Part shown: in pieces, positions 24,645-34,376 of the stretch
How the letters are laid out: every line of letters starts with the position of its first letter
Numbering within the stretch: position 1 is the first letter of the stretch
Source of the DNA: Pseudohaliea sp964438205
GTDB taxonomy: Bacteria > Pseudomonadota > Gammaproteobacteria > Pseudomonadales > Halieaceae
DNA: 64,000 bases
NCBI GenBank assembly: GCA_964438205.1
Contig: CAYTJQ010000010.1
Coordinates: forward strand, 11,902-75,901
Reading direction: 5' to 3'
Program-made: the position numbers and the translations under genes
Notes under the pieces: model-generated
Database searches by the model: none
Seen by the model: only the letters and a program-made list of their open reading frames with translations
What the model was told of the DNA's origin: nothing

Positions 24645-27600
24645 GACCCCCCTGCGGTTCGTCCTGGTCACGCTGGACAACCATGTCACGGGCAGCGTCG
24701 ACCGGGCCGCCGCGGCCCTCGCCAAGGACCTCCCGGGCCTGGAGGTGCGCACGCACGCCGCCGCCGCCTGGGACAAGCAGCCGGAGCAGCTCGAGCGCTG
24801 CCTGGCCGACATCGCCGAAGGCGACATCATCGTGGTCACCATGCTCTTTCTCGAGGAGCACATCAGCGCCGTACTGCCGGCGCTGACCGCCCGCCAGGAC
24901 GACTGCGACGCGATGATCTGCTGCATGTCCGGCGCCGAGGTGATGAAGCTGACGCGCATGGGCCGCTTCACCATGGAGGGCGAGGCCAAGGGGCCCGTCG
25001 CCCTCCTCAAGCGCCTGCGCGGCAAGACCGGCAGCGCCAAGTCCAGCGCCGGCGCCCAGCAGCTCACGGTGCTGCGCCAGCTGCCGAAGATCCTGCGCTT
25101 CATCCCGGGCACGGCCCAGGACGTGCGCGCCTATTTCCTCACGCTGCAGTACTGGCTCGCCGGTTCCGAGGAGAACCTGCAGCGCATGATGGGTTTCCTC
25201 ATCGACCGCTACGCCGACGGCCCGCGAGCGGCGCTGCGCGGGCAGCTGAAGACCCACTCGCCGATCGAGTACCCCGACGTGGGCCTCTATGACCCGAGCC
25301 TGAAGCGCGGTATCAGCGACGACCCGAAGGACCTGCCCCGGGCGCCGAAGGGCTGCCGCGGCACCGTCGGCATCCTGATCATGCGCTCCTATGCGCTCGC
25401 CGGTAACGCCGGCCACTACGACGCGGTCATCAACGCCCTGCGCGAACGCGGCCTGCGCGTGATCACCGCCTTCGCCAGCGGCCTGGACGCCCGGCCGGCG
25501 GTGGAAAAGTACTTCATGGTGGATGGCGAACCGGTGGTGGACGCCGTGCTCTCGCTGACCGGCTTCTCCCTGGTCGGCGGCCCGGCCTACAACGACTCGA
25601 AGGCCGCCGAGGACATGCTCGCGCGCCTGGACGTGCCCTACGTCGCCGCCCACGCGCTCGAGTTCCAGAGCCTGGAGCAGTGGGAGGCCTCCGAGAACGG
25701 CCTCATGCCCATCGAGGCGACCATGATGGTGGCCATCCCGGAACTGGACGGCGCCACCGGCCCCGCGGTCTTCGGTGGCCGCTCGGACGCCGCCGAGGGC
25801 AGCAGCGAACACGACATGCGCGCCCACCCGGAGCGGGTCGACGTGCTCACCCGCCGCGTGGCGCGCCTGGTCGCCCTGCGTCGCGGGAAACGCGCGGAAC
25901 GCAAGGTCGCCATCGTCATCTTCAACTTCCCGCCCCATGCGGGGAACACGGGGACGGCAGCCAACCTGGCGGTCTTCGAGTCGCTGTTCAACACGCTCCG
26001 GGCCATGCGGGACCAGGGCTACGCCGTGGACGTGCCCGAGGACGTGGACGCGCTGCGCCGCGCCATCATCGAGGGCAATGCGGCCCGCTACGGCGCCATG
26101 GCGAACGTGCACGCGCACATTCCCGCCGACGACCACGTCGCCCGGGAGACTTACCTCAACGAAATCGAGGCCCAGTGGGGGCCGGCCCCGGGCAAGGAGC
26201 TCTCCGACGGCCGCAACATCTTCGTGATGGGCGCGCAGTTCGGCAACGTCCTGGTCGGCGTCCAGCCGGGCTTCGGCTACGAGGGCGACCCGATGCGGCT
26301 GCTCTTCGAGCGCGGCTTCACGCCCACGCACGCCTTCAGCGCCTTCTACCGCTACCTGCGCGAGGACTTCGGTGCCGATGCGGTGCTCCACTACGGCACC
26401 CACGGCGCGCTGGAATTCATGCCCGGCAAGCAGGCCGGCATGGCCGGCAGCTGCTGGCCGGACCGGCTCATCGGTGACCTGCCCAACTTCTACCTCTATG
26501 GCGCCAACAATCCTTCCGAGGGCCTGATCGCCAAGCGCCGCGCCGCGGCCACGCTGGTCAGCTACCTGACGCCGCCGGTCACCCAGTCCGACCTGTACAA
26601 GGGCCTGCTCGACCTCAAGGCCTCCATCGACCGCTGGCGCAGCGAGCAGGACAAGGGCGCCGAGGCCCGTACCGACCTCGCCTCGCTCATCCAGAGCCAG
26701 GCCGCAGAGCTGGAGCTCTGCAGCGCCGGGCCGGCCTGGGACGAGAACAGCTTCGACGCCATCGAGGAGCTGCGCCGGCAGCTCATCGAAGTGGAGGAAA
26801 CGCTGATCCCCTACGGCCTGCACGTGGTCGGCGAGGCGCCCGCACGCGACGAACAGCTCGACATGCTCGGCTCCATCGCCCTGGCCAGCCATGACCTCGA
26901 CCTGGACCGCGAGACCCTGGAGAAGCTGCTCGATGGCGAAGAACCGAAGGTCGTTGCCGCGCAGCTGGCGAAGGCGCAGGGTGACGACGCCGACGCAGAC
27001 AAGCTCCTCGAGGTCTGCCGGCAGCTCGCGCAGACGGCGCTCATGCTCGCTGCGGACAGCGAACTCGACGCCATCCTCCGCGCCCTGGACGGCCGCTTCA
27101 TCCGCCCGGCGCCGGGCGGCGACCTGCTGCGCACGCCGGACGTGCTGCCGACGGGCCGCAACCTGCATGGCTTCGACCCCTTCCGCCTGCCCAGCCGCTT
27201 CGCCCTGCGCGACGGCGCCCGGCAGGCGCAGACGCTCCTCGACCGGCATGCCGCCGAGGGCCACGGGGTCCCCGAATCCATCGCCCTGGTGCTCTGGGGC
27301 TCGGACAACCTGAAGAACGAGGGCGGGCCCATTGCCCAGGCCCTGGCACTCATCGGCGCGGAGCCGAGATTCGACGGCTACGGCCGCGTCTGTGGCGCCA
27401 TGCTCAAGCCCCTGGCAGAACTGGGCCGGCCGCGCATCGACGTGATCATCACCCTCTCCGGCATCTTCCGCGACCTGCTGCCGCTGCAGACGCGCATGCT
27501 CGCCGAGGCCGCCTACCTCGCCGCCGAGGCCGACGAGCCCGCCGAGCTGAACTACGTGCGCAAGCACGCGCTCGCCTACCAGGCCGAGCACGGCTGCGAC

Positions 27601-28347
27601 CTGGAAACGGCAGCCCTGCGGGTATTCTCGAACGCCGAGGGCGCCTACGGGTCGAACGTGAACCTGCTGGTGGACAACAGCCGCTGGGAGGACGAGGGCG
27701 AGCTCGCCGATACCTACACGTCGCGCAAGTGCTACGCCTACAGCCGCTCCGGCCAGTCCGCGCCGCAGGCAGACCTGCTCAACTCGGTACTGTCCAACGT
27801 GCAGCTCGCCTACCAGAACCTCGATTCCGTCGAGGTCGGCGTCACCACCCTGGACCAGTACTTCGACACCCTCGGCGGCATCAGCCGCGCCGTGAAGCGC
27901 TCCCGCGGCGAAGACGTGCCGGTCTATATCTCCGACCAGACCACCAGCAACGGCAAGGTCCGCACCCTCGCCGAGCAGGTGGCCCTGGAGACACGCACCC
28001 GCGTGCTCAACCCGAAGTGGTACGAGAGCGTCCTCGAGCATGGCTTCGAGGGCGTGCGGCAGATCGAGTCCCATGTGACCAATACCATGGGCTGGTCCGC
28101 CACCACCGGCCAGGTAGCCCCCTGGGTCTACCAGAAGCTGTCCGAGACCTTCATCCTCGACGAGGAAATGCGCAAGCGTCTCGCCAAGCTCAACCCCGCA
28201 GCCTCGGTAAAGGTAGCCAACCGGCTCCTCGAGGCCCACGACCGCCAATACTGGAACCCCGACGAGGCGACCCTGGAGGCCCTCCGCCGTGCCGGCGAGG
28301 ACCTCGAGGACTGGCTCGAAGGCGTCACAGAAGAGGTAGCTGCATGA
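24616..28347 (+). CDS. bchH: Magnesium chelatase subunit H
   Basis: The large porphyrin-binding subunit that, with the BchI-BchD motor, inserts Mg2+ into protoporphyrin IX, the committed step to bacteriochlorophyll. At 1243 residues it has normal length and the CobN/BchH fold; recognisable stretches are GNAGHYDAVINALRERGLRV, DAVLHYGTHGALEFMPGKQ and YGANNPSEG. ATG 24616 lies within the bchB gene, giving a 29-base overlap. The gene precedes bchL with an ATGA overlap. BchH and BchM act consecutively and are encoded in the same unit here. Confidence 0.96.
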   Translation: MKRKRTSAAETPLRFVLVTLDNHVTGSVDRAAAALAKDLPGLEVRTHAAAAWDKQPEQLERCLADIAEGDIIVVTMLFLEEHISAVLPALTARQDDCDAMICCMSGAEVMKLTRMGRFTMEGEAKGPVALLKRLRGKTGSAKSSAGAQQLTVLRQLPKILRFIPGTAQDVRAYFLTLQYWLAGSEENLQRMMGFLIDRYADGPRAALRGQLKTHSPIEYPDVGLYDPSLKRGISDDPKDLPRAPKGCRGTVGILIMRSYALAGNAGHYDAVINALRERGLRVITAFASGLDARPAVEKYFMVDGEPVVDAVLSLTGFSLVGGPAYNDSKAAEDMLARLDVPYVAAHALEFQSLEQWEASENGLMPIEATMMVAIPELDGATGPAVFGGRSDAAEGSSEHDMRAHPERVDVLTRRVARLVALRRGKRAERKVAIVIFNFPPHAGNTGTAANLAVFESLFNTLRAMRDQGYAVDVPEDVDALRRAIIEGNAARYGAMANVHAHIPADDHVARETYLNEIEAQWGPAPGKELSDGRNIFVMGAQFGNVLVGVQPGFGYEGDPMRLLFERGFTPTHAFSAFYRYLREDFGADAVLHYGTHGALEFMPGKQAGMAGSCWPDRLIGDLPNFYLYGANNPSEGLIAKRRAAATLVSYLTPPVTQSDLYKGLLDLKASIDRWRSEQDKGAEARTDLASLIQSQAAELELCSAGPAWDENSFDAIEELRRQLIEVEETLIPYGLHVVGEAPARDEQLDMLGSIALASHDLDLDRETLEKLLDGEEPKVVAAQLAKAQGDDADADKLLEVCRQLAQTALMLAADSELDAILRALDGRFIRPAPGGDLLRTPDVLPTGRNLHGFDPFRLPSRFALRDGARQAQTLLDRHAAEGHGVPESIALVLWGSDNLKNEGGPIAQALALIGAEPRFDGYGRVCGAMLKPLAELGRPRIDVIITLSGIFRDLLPLQTRMLAEAAYLAAEADEPAELNYVRKHALAYQAEHGCDLETAALRVFSNAEGAYGSNVNLLVDNSRWEDEGELADTYTSRKCYAYSRSGQSAPQADLLNSVLSNVQLAYQNLDSVEVGVTTLDQYFDTLGGISRAVKRSRGEDVPVYISDQTTSNGKVRTLAEQVALETRTRVLNPKWYESVLEHGFEGVRQIESHVTNTMGWSATTGQVAPWVYQKLSETFILDEEMRKRLAKLNPAASVKVANRLLEAHDRQYWNPDEATLEALRRAGEDLEDWLEGVTEEVAA

Positions 28348-29258
28348 GTCTCGACAATAACATCCCCGTACAGCTCGTTGATCCGCCGGGGACGCCCCCC
28401 GACGGCGAGGGCAGCGTCCAGGTGCACCTGGACCCGGAAATCGACATCGGCCAGGCCCAGGTCTTCGCCGTCTACGGCAAGGGCGGGATCGGCAAGTCCA
28501 CGACCTCGTCGAACCTGTCGGTTGCCTTTTCCAAGCTCGGCAAGCGGGTCATCCAGATCGGCTGCGACCCGAAGCACGACTCGACCTTCACGCTGACCAA
28601 GGCGCTCATGCCGACCGTCATCGATGCCCTCGAGGAAGTGGAGTTCCACAGCGAGGAACTGCAGATCGAGGACTTCGTGCACGAGGGCTACAACGGCGTC
28701 ATGTGCGTCGAGGCCGGCGGCCCGCCCGCGGGTACCGGCTGCGGCGGCTACGTGGTCGGCCAGACGGTGAAGCTGCTGAAGCAGCACCACCTGCTCGAGG
28801 ACTCGGACGTGGTCATCTTCGATGTGCTCGGCGACGTGGTCTGCGGCGGCTTCGCCTCGCCGCTGCAACACGCCGAGCGCGCCCTGGTCGTGACCGCGAA
28901 TGACTTCGACTCGATCTTCGCCATGAACCGCATCGCCGCGGCCATCGGCGCCAAGTCGAAGAACTACAAGGTCCGCCTCGGCGGCGTGATCGCCAACCGC
29001 AGCGAGCAGACCGACGAGATCGACCGCTTCAACGCCGCCGTGGGCCTGAAGCGCCTCGCCCACTTCCCGGCCCTCGACGTGATCCGCCGCAGCCGCCTGA
29101 AGAAGTGCACGCTGTTCGAGATGGAGCCCTGCGAGGGCCTCGAGGAGGTGCAGCAGGAGTACCTGAACCTGGCGGAGTCGCTGCTTCGCGGCATCGAGCC
29201 GCAGGAGGTCACGCCCATGAAAGACCGCGATCTCTTCGACTTCCTGGGCTTTGATTGA
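28344..29258 (+). CDS. bchL: Dark-operative protochlorophyllide reductase iron protein L
   Basis: NifH-like homodimeric ATPase that feeds electrons to BchNB. From ATG 28344 the protein has 304 residues: P-loop VYGKGGIGKSTTSSN, and the two cysteines of the bridging [4Fe-4S] cluster in AGTGCGGYVVG and LGDVVCGGFASP. The frame is open far upstream within bchH, but the start is fixed by the ATGA overlap with bchH. It differs from BchX (44 kb), which has the same fold but acts on chlorophyllide. Confidence 0.96.
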   Translation: MSLDNNIPVQLVDPPGTPPDGEGSVQVHLDPEIDIGQAQVFAVYGKGGIGKSTTSSNLSVAFSKLGKRVIQIGCDPKHDSTFTLTKALMPTVIDALEEVEFHSEELQIEDFVHEGYNGVMCVEAGGPPAGTGCGGYVVGQTVKLLKQHHLLEDSDVVIFDVLGDVVCGGFASPLQHAERALVVTANDFDSIFAMNRIAAAIGAKSKNYKVRLGGVIANRSEQTDEIDRFNAAVGLKRLAHFPALDVIRRSRLKKCTLFEMEPCEGLEEVQQEYLNLAESLLRGIEPQEVTPMKDRDLFDFLGFD

Positions 29259-29269
29259 GGCTTCGACTG

Positions 29270-29986
29270 ATGGCGAGTACGAGCTACAACGAGCGGCGCT
29301 CGGAGATCGAGACCTATTTCGACCGCACCGCCGCGGATGCCTGGTCGGCCCTGACCTCCGATGCGCCGGTCAGCCGCATCCGGCAGACCGTGCGCGCCGG
29401 TCGCGACGAGATGCGCGCCACGCTCCTGTCCTGGCTCCCGGCGGACCTCACCGGGCTGCGGCTGCTGGATGCGGGCTGCGGCACCGGCGCCTTCAGTGTC
29501 GAGGCAGCGCGCCGGGGCGCGAGCGTGGTCGCCATCGACCTCTCACCGACGCTGGTCGAGCTCGCCCGGGAGCGGCAGCCGACGGATCTTGCACCGGGGC
29601 ATATCGACTTCCGGGTCGGCGACATGGCCTCGGTGGAGGGCGAGCCCTTCGACTATGTCGTCGCCATGGACTCCGTGATTCACTACGACCCGCACCACGC
29701 GGTCGAGGTACTGGCGAAGCTGGCGGCCAACGTGCGCCGCGGCATCCTCTTCACCTTCGCGCCGCGCACGCCGCTGCTGGCGATCATGCACGCCGTCGGC
29801 GGCCTGTTCCCGCGCGGTGACCGCGCCCCGGCCATCGTGCCTATCGGCGAAAAGCGCCTCCAGGGCGACCTGGCCAGCGCAGCGGGCCTCGCGGACTGGC
29901 AGCGCGGGCGCAGCCATCGCGTGAAAAGCGGTTTCTACACGTCCCAGGCCTGCGAACTGCGCCGGCGGGAGGCGAGCGCCGGGTGA
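29270..29986 (+). CDS. bchM: Mg-protoporphyrin IX O-methyltransferase
   Basis: Methylates the ring C propionate of Mg-protoporphyrin IX with S-adenosylmethionine, making the substrate of AcsF. The 238-residue protein has the SAM-binding LLDAGCGTGAFSVEAARRG motif and VVAIDLSPTLVELA. The start is ATG 29270, 11 bases after bchL; an in-frame codon at 29255 overlaps bchL and is less likely. The stop overlaps the GTG start of lhaA (GTGA). Confidence 0.95.
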   Translation: MASTSYNERRSEIETYFDRTAADAWSALTSDAPVSRIRQTVRAGRDEMRATLLSWLPADLTGLRLLDAGCGTGAFSVEAARRGASVVAIDLSPTLVELARERQPTDLAPGHIDFRVGDMASVEGEPFDYVVAMDSVIHYDPHHAVEVLAKLAANVRRGILFTFAPRTPLLAIMHAVGGLFPRGDRAPAIVPIGEKRLQGDLASAAGLADWQRGRSHRVKSGFYTSQACELRRREASAG

Positions 29987-31410
29987 AGCGTTCCGTGGCC
30001 ATCACGCAGCAGGTGCTGTCCCGGCTCGGGACCCGCTGGCTGCCTTTTGCCGACGCGGTCACCGAGGAACTGCCGCTGGACCGGCTGCTGCGCCTGTCCC
30101 TGTTCCAGGTTTCCGTCGGCATGGCCATCGTGCTCCTGAACGGCACGCTGAACCGGGTCATGGTCCTCGAACTCGAGCAGCCTGCCTGGCTGGTATCGGT
30201 GATGGTGTCCCTGCCGCTGCTCTTCGCGCCGGCACGGGCGCTGATCGGCTTCCGCAGCGACCACCACCGCTCGGCCCTCGGCTGGCGGCGCGTGCCCTAT
30301 CTCTGGCTCGGCAGCATCGCCCAGTTCGGCGGTCTCGCCATCATGCCCTTTGCGCTGCTGGTGCTCTGGGATCCGGCCATGGGTCCGGCCTGGGTCGGCC
30401 CGGCCGCGGCAGCGCTGGCCTTCGTCCTCGTCGGCGCCGGCCTGCACACCACCCAGACCGCCGGCCTCGCGCTGGCGACGGACCTTGCCAACGAGGAGAA
30501 CCGGCCGCGGGTGGTCGCCCTGCTCTACGTCATGCTTCTCGTGGGTATGATCGGCAGTTCCTTCGTTTTCTCCTTCCTGCTCGCGGACTTCAGCCCGGTG
30601 CGCCTGATCCAGGTCATCCAGGGCGCCGCCGCGGTGACCGTCGTGCTCAACGTGGTCGCCCTCTGGAAGCAGGAAGCCCGTGACCCGTCGCGCAACCGCA
30701 ACGTGGAGCGGCCGCCCTTCCGCGAGGCCTGGCGCCGCCTGTGCAGCCAGGGCCGCACCGCCCGCCTGCTCCTCGCCGTCGCCCTCGGCAGCGCCGGCTT
30801 CAGCATGCAGGACATTCTCCTCGAACCCTACGGCGGCGAGGTCCTCGGCCTCTCGGTCAGCGCGACCACCGTGCTGACGGCGATCTTCGCCCTGGGCATG
30901 CTCGGCGCCTTCGCCTTCGCGTCCCGGCAGCTCAGCCGCGGCGCGGACCCGGTGCGCCTCGCCGCCTATGGCGCCCTCGTGGGCATCTTCGCGTTCTCGG
31001 CGGTCATCCTGGCAGCGCCTCTCAGCGCCCCGGGCCTGTTCCGCTTCGGCACCTTTGCCATCGGCCTCGGCGGCGGCCTCTTCGCCGTCGGCACGCTGAC
31101 CGCGGCGATGCGCCTGGGCGAGGACGGCCAGGCCGGCCTCGCCCTCGGCGCCTGGGGCGCGGTGCAGGCCACCGCCACCGGCCTTGCCATCGCGGCCGGC
31201 GGCGCCCTCAGGGACACGGTCGGCAACCTGGCCGCCAGCGGCGCCCTCGGCGAGGCCCTGGTGGGGCCCGCGACGGGCTACGGTGCCGTCTACCACCTTG
31301 AGATCGCGGTGCTGTTCGCCGCGCTCGTGATTATCGGGCCGCTGGTCAGGGGCCCGGAAGACGAGGTCGTGCGCCAGCCGGCGTTCTACCTCGCGGAGTT
31401 CCCCGAATGA
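29983..31410 (+). CDS. lhaA: LhaA, light-harvesting 1 assembly transporter (PucC family)
   Basis: A 475-residue, about 12-helix member of the PucC/LhaA family that in Rhodobacter is needed for LH1 assembly. Recognisable segments are GTLNRVMVLELEQPAWLVS, RALIGFRSDHHRSALGWRRV and QDILLEPYGGEVLGLSVSAT. It sits between bchM and puhA, the conserved lhaA position. The GTG start overlaps the bchM stop. puhA follows after 25 bases with a GGAGG near its start. Confidence 0.93.
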   Translation: MKRSVAITQQVLSRLGTRWLPFADAVTEELPLDRLLRLSLFQVSVGMAIVLLNGTLNRVMVLELEQPAWLVSVMVSLPLLFAPARALIGFRSDHHRSALGWRRVPYLWLGSIAQFGGLAIMPFALLVLWDPAMGPAWVGPAAAALAFVLVGAGLHTTQTAGLALATDLANEENRPRVVALLYVMLLVGMIGSSFVFSFLLADFSPVRLIQVIQGAAAVTVVLNVVALWKQEARDPSRNRNVERPPFREAWRRLCSQGRTARLLLAVALGSAGFSMQDILLEPYGGEVLGLSVSATTVLTAIFALGMLGAFAFASRQLSRGADPVRLAAYGALVGIFAFSAVILAAPLSAPGLFRFGTFAIGLGGGLFAVGTLTAAMRLGEDGQAGLALGAWGAVQATATGLAIAAGGALRDTVGNLAASGALGEALVGPATGYGAVYHLEIAVLFAALVIIGPLVRGPEDEVVRQPAFYLAEFPE

Positions 31411-31435
31411 CGAAAGCCCTGATGGAGGTGCTGAC

Positions 31436-32203
31436 ATGATTGGTGATATTACCGGCTACATGGACGTGGCCCAGATGACGCTGTACGCGTTCTGGCTGTT
31501 CTTTTTCCTGCTGGTGCTGTACCTGCACCGGGAGAACAAGCGGGAAGGCTATCCGCTCGAGACGGACGACTACCGGAACGTGGAGGTGGTCGGTTTCCCG
31601 GGCCTGCCCGACCCGCACACCTACGACATGCTGCACGACGCCGGCGACGTGATCCGCCCCGGTAAAGATGCGCCGGAGTATGAGCTCAAGGCCAAGCGCA
31701 TCAACCCCCACTTCGGTGACCCCTTCCACCCCACCGGCGATCCGCTGGTCGATGGTGTCGGCCCGGCGGCGTGGGCCATTCGCCCGGACTTCCCGGACCT
31801 GACCTTCGAGGGGGAGCCGAAGATCGTACCCATGCGGATCGCCACGGAGTTCAAGGTCGCTCACCAGGATCCGGATCCGCGCGGCAAGGACGTGCTCGGT
31901 CTCGACAACGAGGTGGCTGCCACCGTGACCGATATCTGGGTGGACCGCAGCGAGCCGCAGGTCCGCTACCTCGAGATCGAGGTCAAGGAGAACGGCAAGC
32001 GGGCCATGATCCCCATTACCCTGTCCCGCGTGCGCGGCGACGGCACCGTGAAAGTGCACTGCCTGCGGGCCGCACAGTTCGCGAACATGCCCACGCTCGC
32101 CAACCCGGACCAGATCACGCTCCAGGAAGAGGACCGCGTCTGCGCCTATGTCGGCGGCGGCACCCTCTACGGCACCCGGGAGCGCACGGAGCCCCTGCTA
32201 TGA
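31436..32203 (+). CDS. puhA: Photosynthetic reaction centre subunit H
   Basis: Caps the L-M core on the cytoplasmic side and guides protons to the quinone QB. The 255-residue protein has one N-terminal membrane helix (about residues 12-32, MTLYAFWLFFFLLVLYLH), the YPLE and GFPGLPDPHTY stretches, and the C-terminal beta-rich domain with VTDIWVDRSEPQVRYLEIEV. The ATG is 31436. The end overlaps puhB (ATGA). Confidence 0.96.
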   Translation: MIGDITGYMDVAQMTLYAFWLFFFLLVLYLHRENKREGYPLETDDYRNVEVVGFPGLPDPHTYDMLHDAGDVIRPGKDAPEYELKAKRINPHFGDPFHPTGDPLVDGVGPAAWAIRPDFPDLTFEGEPKIVPMRIATEFKVAHQDPDPRGKDVLGLDNEVAATVTDIWVDRSEPQVRYLEIEVKENGKRAMIPITLSRVRGDGTVKVHCLRAAQFANMPTLANPDQITLQEEDRVCAYVGGGTLYGTRERTEPLL

Positions 32204-32877
32204 GTCATTCCCACGCCAACAACGAGTACGACCACGAGCCGATCCGCGGCCTGCCGGAGGAACTGCCGGCCGGCGAGGAGATCCTGTGCCAGGTCGAGCC
32301 CGACGGCTGGAGCATGGCGCGACGGACCTTCCACACGGTGCAGGTCGGCGTGTACTTCGCCATCCTCATCGCCGCTCACCAGGTCTACCACTACGGCACC
32401 GGCGGCAGCGTCGCCCAGGGCCTCTCCAGCCTCGGCTGGCAGCTCGCCCTGGCCGCAGTGGGCCTGGGCATTCTCTATGGCCTTGGCGTGCTCTACGCCC
32501 GGACGACGGTCTACACGCTGACCAATCGCCGCGTGGTGCTGCGCTTCGGCGTGGCCCTGCCGATGATGATCAACCTGCCCCTGGACCGCATCGACGCCGC
32601 CGACCTTCGCCCCTTCGGCGACGGTACCGGCGACATCGCCCTGCGCCTCGCCAAGGGGGAGTGGATTTCCTACTGGGCCCTCTGGCCGCACGCCCGTCCC
32701 TGGCACCTGTCGCCGGTGATCCCGAGCCTGCGCAGCGTACCCGGGGCCGAGAAGGTCGCCGAGACACTGATCGCCGCCGTGGCGGCGCGCAGCAACGATA
32801 TCGCCGTGGCCCGGCAGTCCGGCCGTGAGCGGGTAGCCCGCGACGACCACCTCGCGCCGGCCGGGGCGCTGGCGTGA
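32200..32877 (+). CDS. puhB: Photosynthetic complex assembly protein PuhB
   Basis: Membrane protein required for efficient reaction centre and LH1 assembly. The 225-residue product starts MSHSHANNEYDHEPIRGLP; it has a hydrophobic pair of helices (about 45-95) and the PH-like segment TVYTLTNRRVVLRFGVALPM followed by NLPLDRIDAADLR, typical of PuhB. The frame is open upstream within puhA, but the ATGA overlap with puhA sets the start. The GTGA at its end overlaps puhC. Confidence 0.93.
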   Translation: MSHSHANNEYDHEPIRGLPEELPAGEEILCQVEPDGWSMARRTFHTVQVGVYFAILIAAHQVYHYGTGGSVAQGLSSLGWQLALAAVGLGILYGLGVLYARTTVYTLTNRRVVLRFGVALPMMINLPLDRIDAADLRPFGDGTGDIALRLAKGEWISYWALWPHARPWHLSPVIPSLRSVPGAEKVAETLIAAVAARSNDIAVARQSGRERVARDDHLAPAGALA

Positions 32878-33329
32878 CCATGGCGGCGCAGGCACCCTGG
32901 CCTCTGTCGCGCTGGATCGCCTCGGCGATCGGCGCGGTGCTGGTATTCACGGTGGTCGGCGTCGCCAGCCTGCGCCTGTCCGGCTACGAGCCGCCGGCGG
33001 AGCCCCGCGGAGAAATGGTGGCCAGCCGGCTCCTGCGCTTCGAGGATGTCCGCGACGGCCTGGTCTATGTCTACGATGTCGACTCCGGTACCCGCATCGC
33101 CGAGCTCGCGCCGGCAGAGGACAGCTTTATCCGCGGCATCATGCGCAGCATGGCCCGGGCCCGCAAGGCCCGCGACGTCGGCATGCAGCCGCCGTTTCTC
33201 CTCGCCCGCTACGCGGGCGGCAGCCTGGTGCTCTCCGATACGGCCATCAGCAACGAGGTAAATCTCGTCGCCTTCGGCCCGACCAACGAGGCGTCCTTCG
33301 AGGCGCTTCTCCTGGCCGAGACCCCCTGA
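32874..33329 (+). CDS. puhC: Photosynthetic complex assembly protein PuhC
   Basis: A 151-residue protein with one N-terminal membrane anchor (about 15-37, WIASAIGAVLVFTVVGVASL) and a periplasmic domain carrying the family segment EDSFIRGIMRSMARARKARD. PuhC influences the organisation of LH1 around the reaction centre. The start is GTG 32874 overlapping puhB; ATG 32880 is two codons on and equally possible. Located in the standard puhABC order. Confidence 0.92.
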   Translation: MTMAAQAPWPLSRWIASAIGAVLVFTVVGVASLRLSGYEPPAEPRGEMVASRLLRFEDVRDGLVYVYDVDSGTRIAELAPAEDSFIRGIMRSMARARKARDVGMQPPFLLARYAGGSLVLSDTAISNEVNLVAFGPTNEASFEALLLAETP

Positions 33330-33339
33330 GGCGCCCGCC

Positions 33340-34188
33340 GTGTCCGCCTACCTCGTCGCCTTCCTGACCGCCCTGCTCGGCTGGTGGCTGAGCACCGGGG
33401 TGATCCTGTACCTGAACCTGTTGCCCAGGGACTCCCACCGCTGGAGCGTCCTGGCCTTCTCCACCCTGGGGCTGTTCAGCCTGACGTTGCTGCCGCAAGT
33501 GGCCGGGGACCCGACACCCCTGGGCGCCGCTGCCGGCTTCGCCATCGCTCTGGCTGTCTGGGGCTGGCTGGAGATCAGCTACCTCATGGATTTCATTACC
33601 GGCACGCACAACCGGCCGTGTCCGCCGGGGGCCCGGGGCTGGCGTCGCTTCCGCCTCGCCCTCGCCACGAGCATCCACCACGAACTGGCCATCGCCGGCG
33701 CCGGCATCGCGATCATCGCGTTGTCCTGGGGCGGCGCTAACCAGGTCGCCACCGGCACCTACCTCGTGCTGTGGATCATGCGCTGGAGCGCCAAGCTCAA
33801 CCTCTACCTGGGGGTCTCCAACTTCAACGAGCACTGGCTGCCGGAGCGCAGCCGCTACCTCGTCACCTACATGCGCAAGCGGCGCATGAACTACCTGTTC
33901 CCCGTTTCCATTACCCTGGGGACTGCCGGCACGGTACTGCTGTTGCGGGCCGCCCTCGGGGCCGCGGATGATTTCGGCCGCCTGGGCAACACGCTGGTCT
34001 GCTCGCTCCTCGCGCTCGCCGTGCTGGAGCACTGGTTCCTGGTGCTGCCGCTGCGCGACTCCGCGCTCTGGCAGTGGGCTATCAGCGCCGCAGACCGGGC
34101 CCGCGGACGCCCGCGGCCCGCCGCCCACAGCGAGCACCCGCTGACACCGGCATCGAACCGGGAGGCCCGGGGTATGGGCACCGGCTGA
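33340..34188 (+). CDS. puhE: Photosynthetic complex assembly protein PuhE (DUF3623)
   Basis: A 282-residue polytopic membrane protein with about seven hydrophobic segments. The YLVAFLTALLGWWLSTGVIL opening, WGWLEISYLMDFITGTHNRP and LNLYLGVSNFNEHWLPERSR are characteristic of PuhE, which in Rhodobacter modulates bacteriochlorophyll production. The start is GTG 33340, ten bases after puhC. It is the last gene of the bchF-puhE unit. Confidence 0.9.
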   Translation: MSAYLVAFLTALLGWWLSTGVILYLNLLPRDSHRWSVLAFSTLGLFSLTLLPQVAGDPTPLGAAAGFAIALAVWGWLEISYLMDFITGTHNRPCPPGARGWRRFRLALATSIHHELAIAGAGIAIIALSWGGANQVATGTYLVLWIMRWSAKLNLYLGVSNFNEHWLPERSRYLVTYMRKRRMNYLFPVSITLGTAGTVLLLRAALGAADDFGRLGNTLVCSLLALAVLEHWFLVLPLRDSALWQWAISAADRARGRPRPAAHSEHPLTPASNREARGMGTG

Positions 34189-34204
34189 GACGCCGCGCCG
34201 GCCG

Positions 34205-34245
34205 CGTCCAATTTCTTTGACAGTGGTCAAGGCGGCTTCTACTCT
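34205..34245 (+). promoter_or_regulatory. hemN promoter with PpsR-type operator
   Basis: CGTCCAATTTCTTTGACA at 34205-34222 is a one-mismatch PpsR palindrome (CGT in place of TGT). Its TTGACA (34217-34222) is a perfect -35, and TACTCT at 34240-34245 lies exactly 17 bases on as the -10. The leader to the hemN ATG is about 125 bases, with no gene in it. Confidence 0.68.
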
Positions 34246-34376
34246 TTCGAGGGCAGCATAAGTAAGAAGATGAACGAACTCGAAGGTTCTTGCACAAGCC
34301 CAGGTTCCACACTGGAACCGAAACCCCTCGCGAAAGCCTGGCTGGGCTGGACGCAACGCACCACTGGAGGTGCCGA

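Noticed and set aside
24634..28248. Very long open frame (1204 codons) on the strand opposite bchH
   Set aside because: It is a shadow of bchH in G+C-rich DNA; the translation is low-complexity (Gly, Val, Arg, Ala, Glu rich) with no recognisable domain, whereas the plus-strand frame is a clear BchH.
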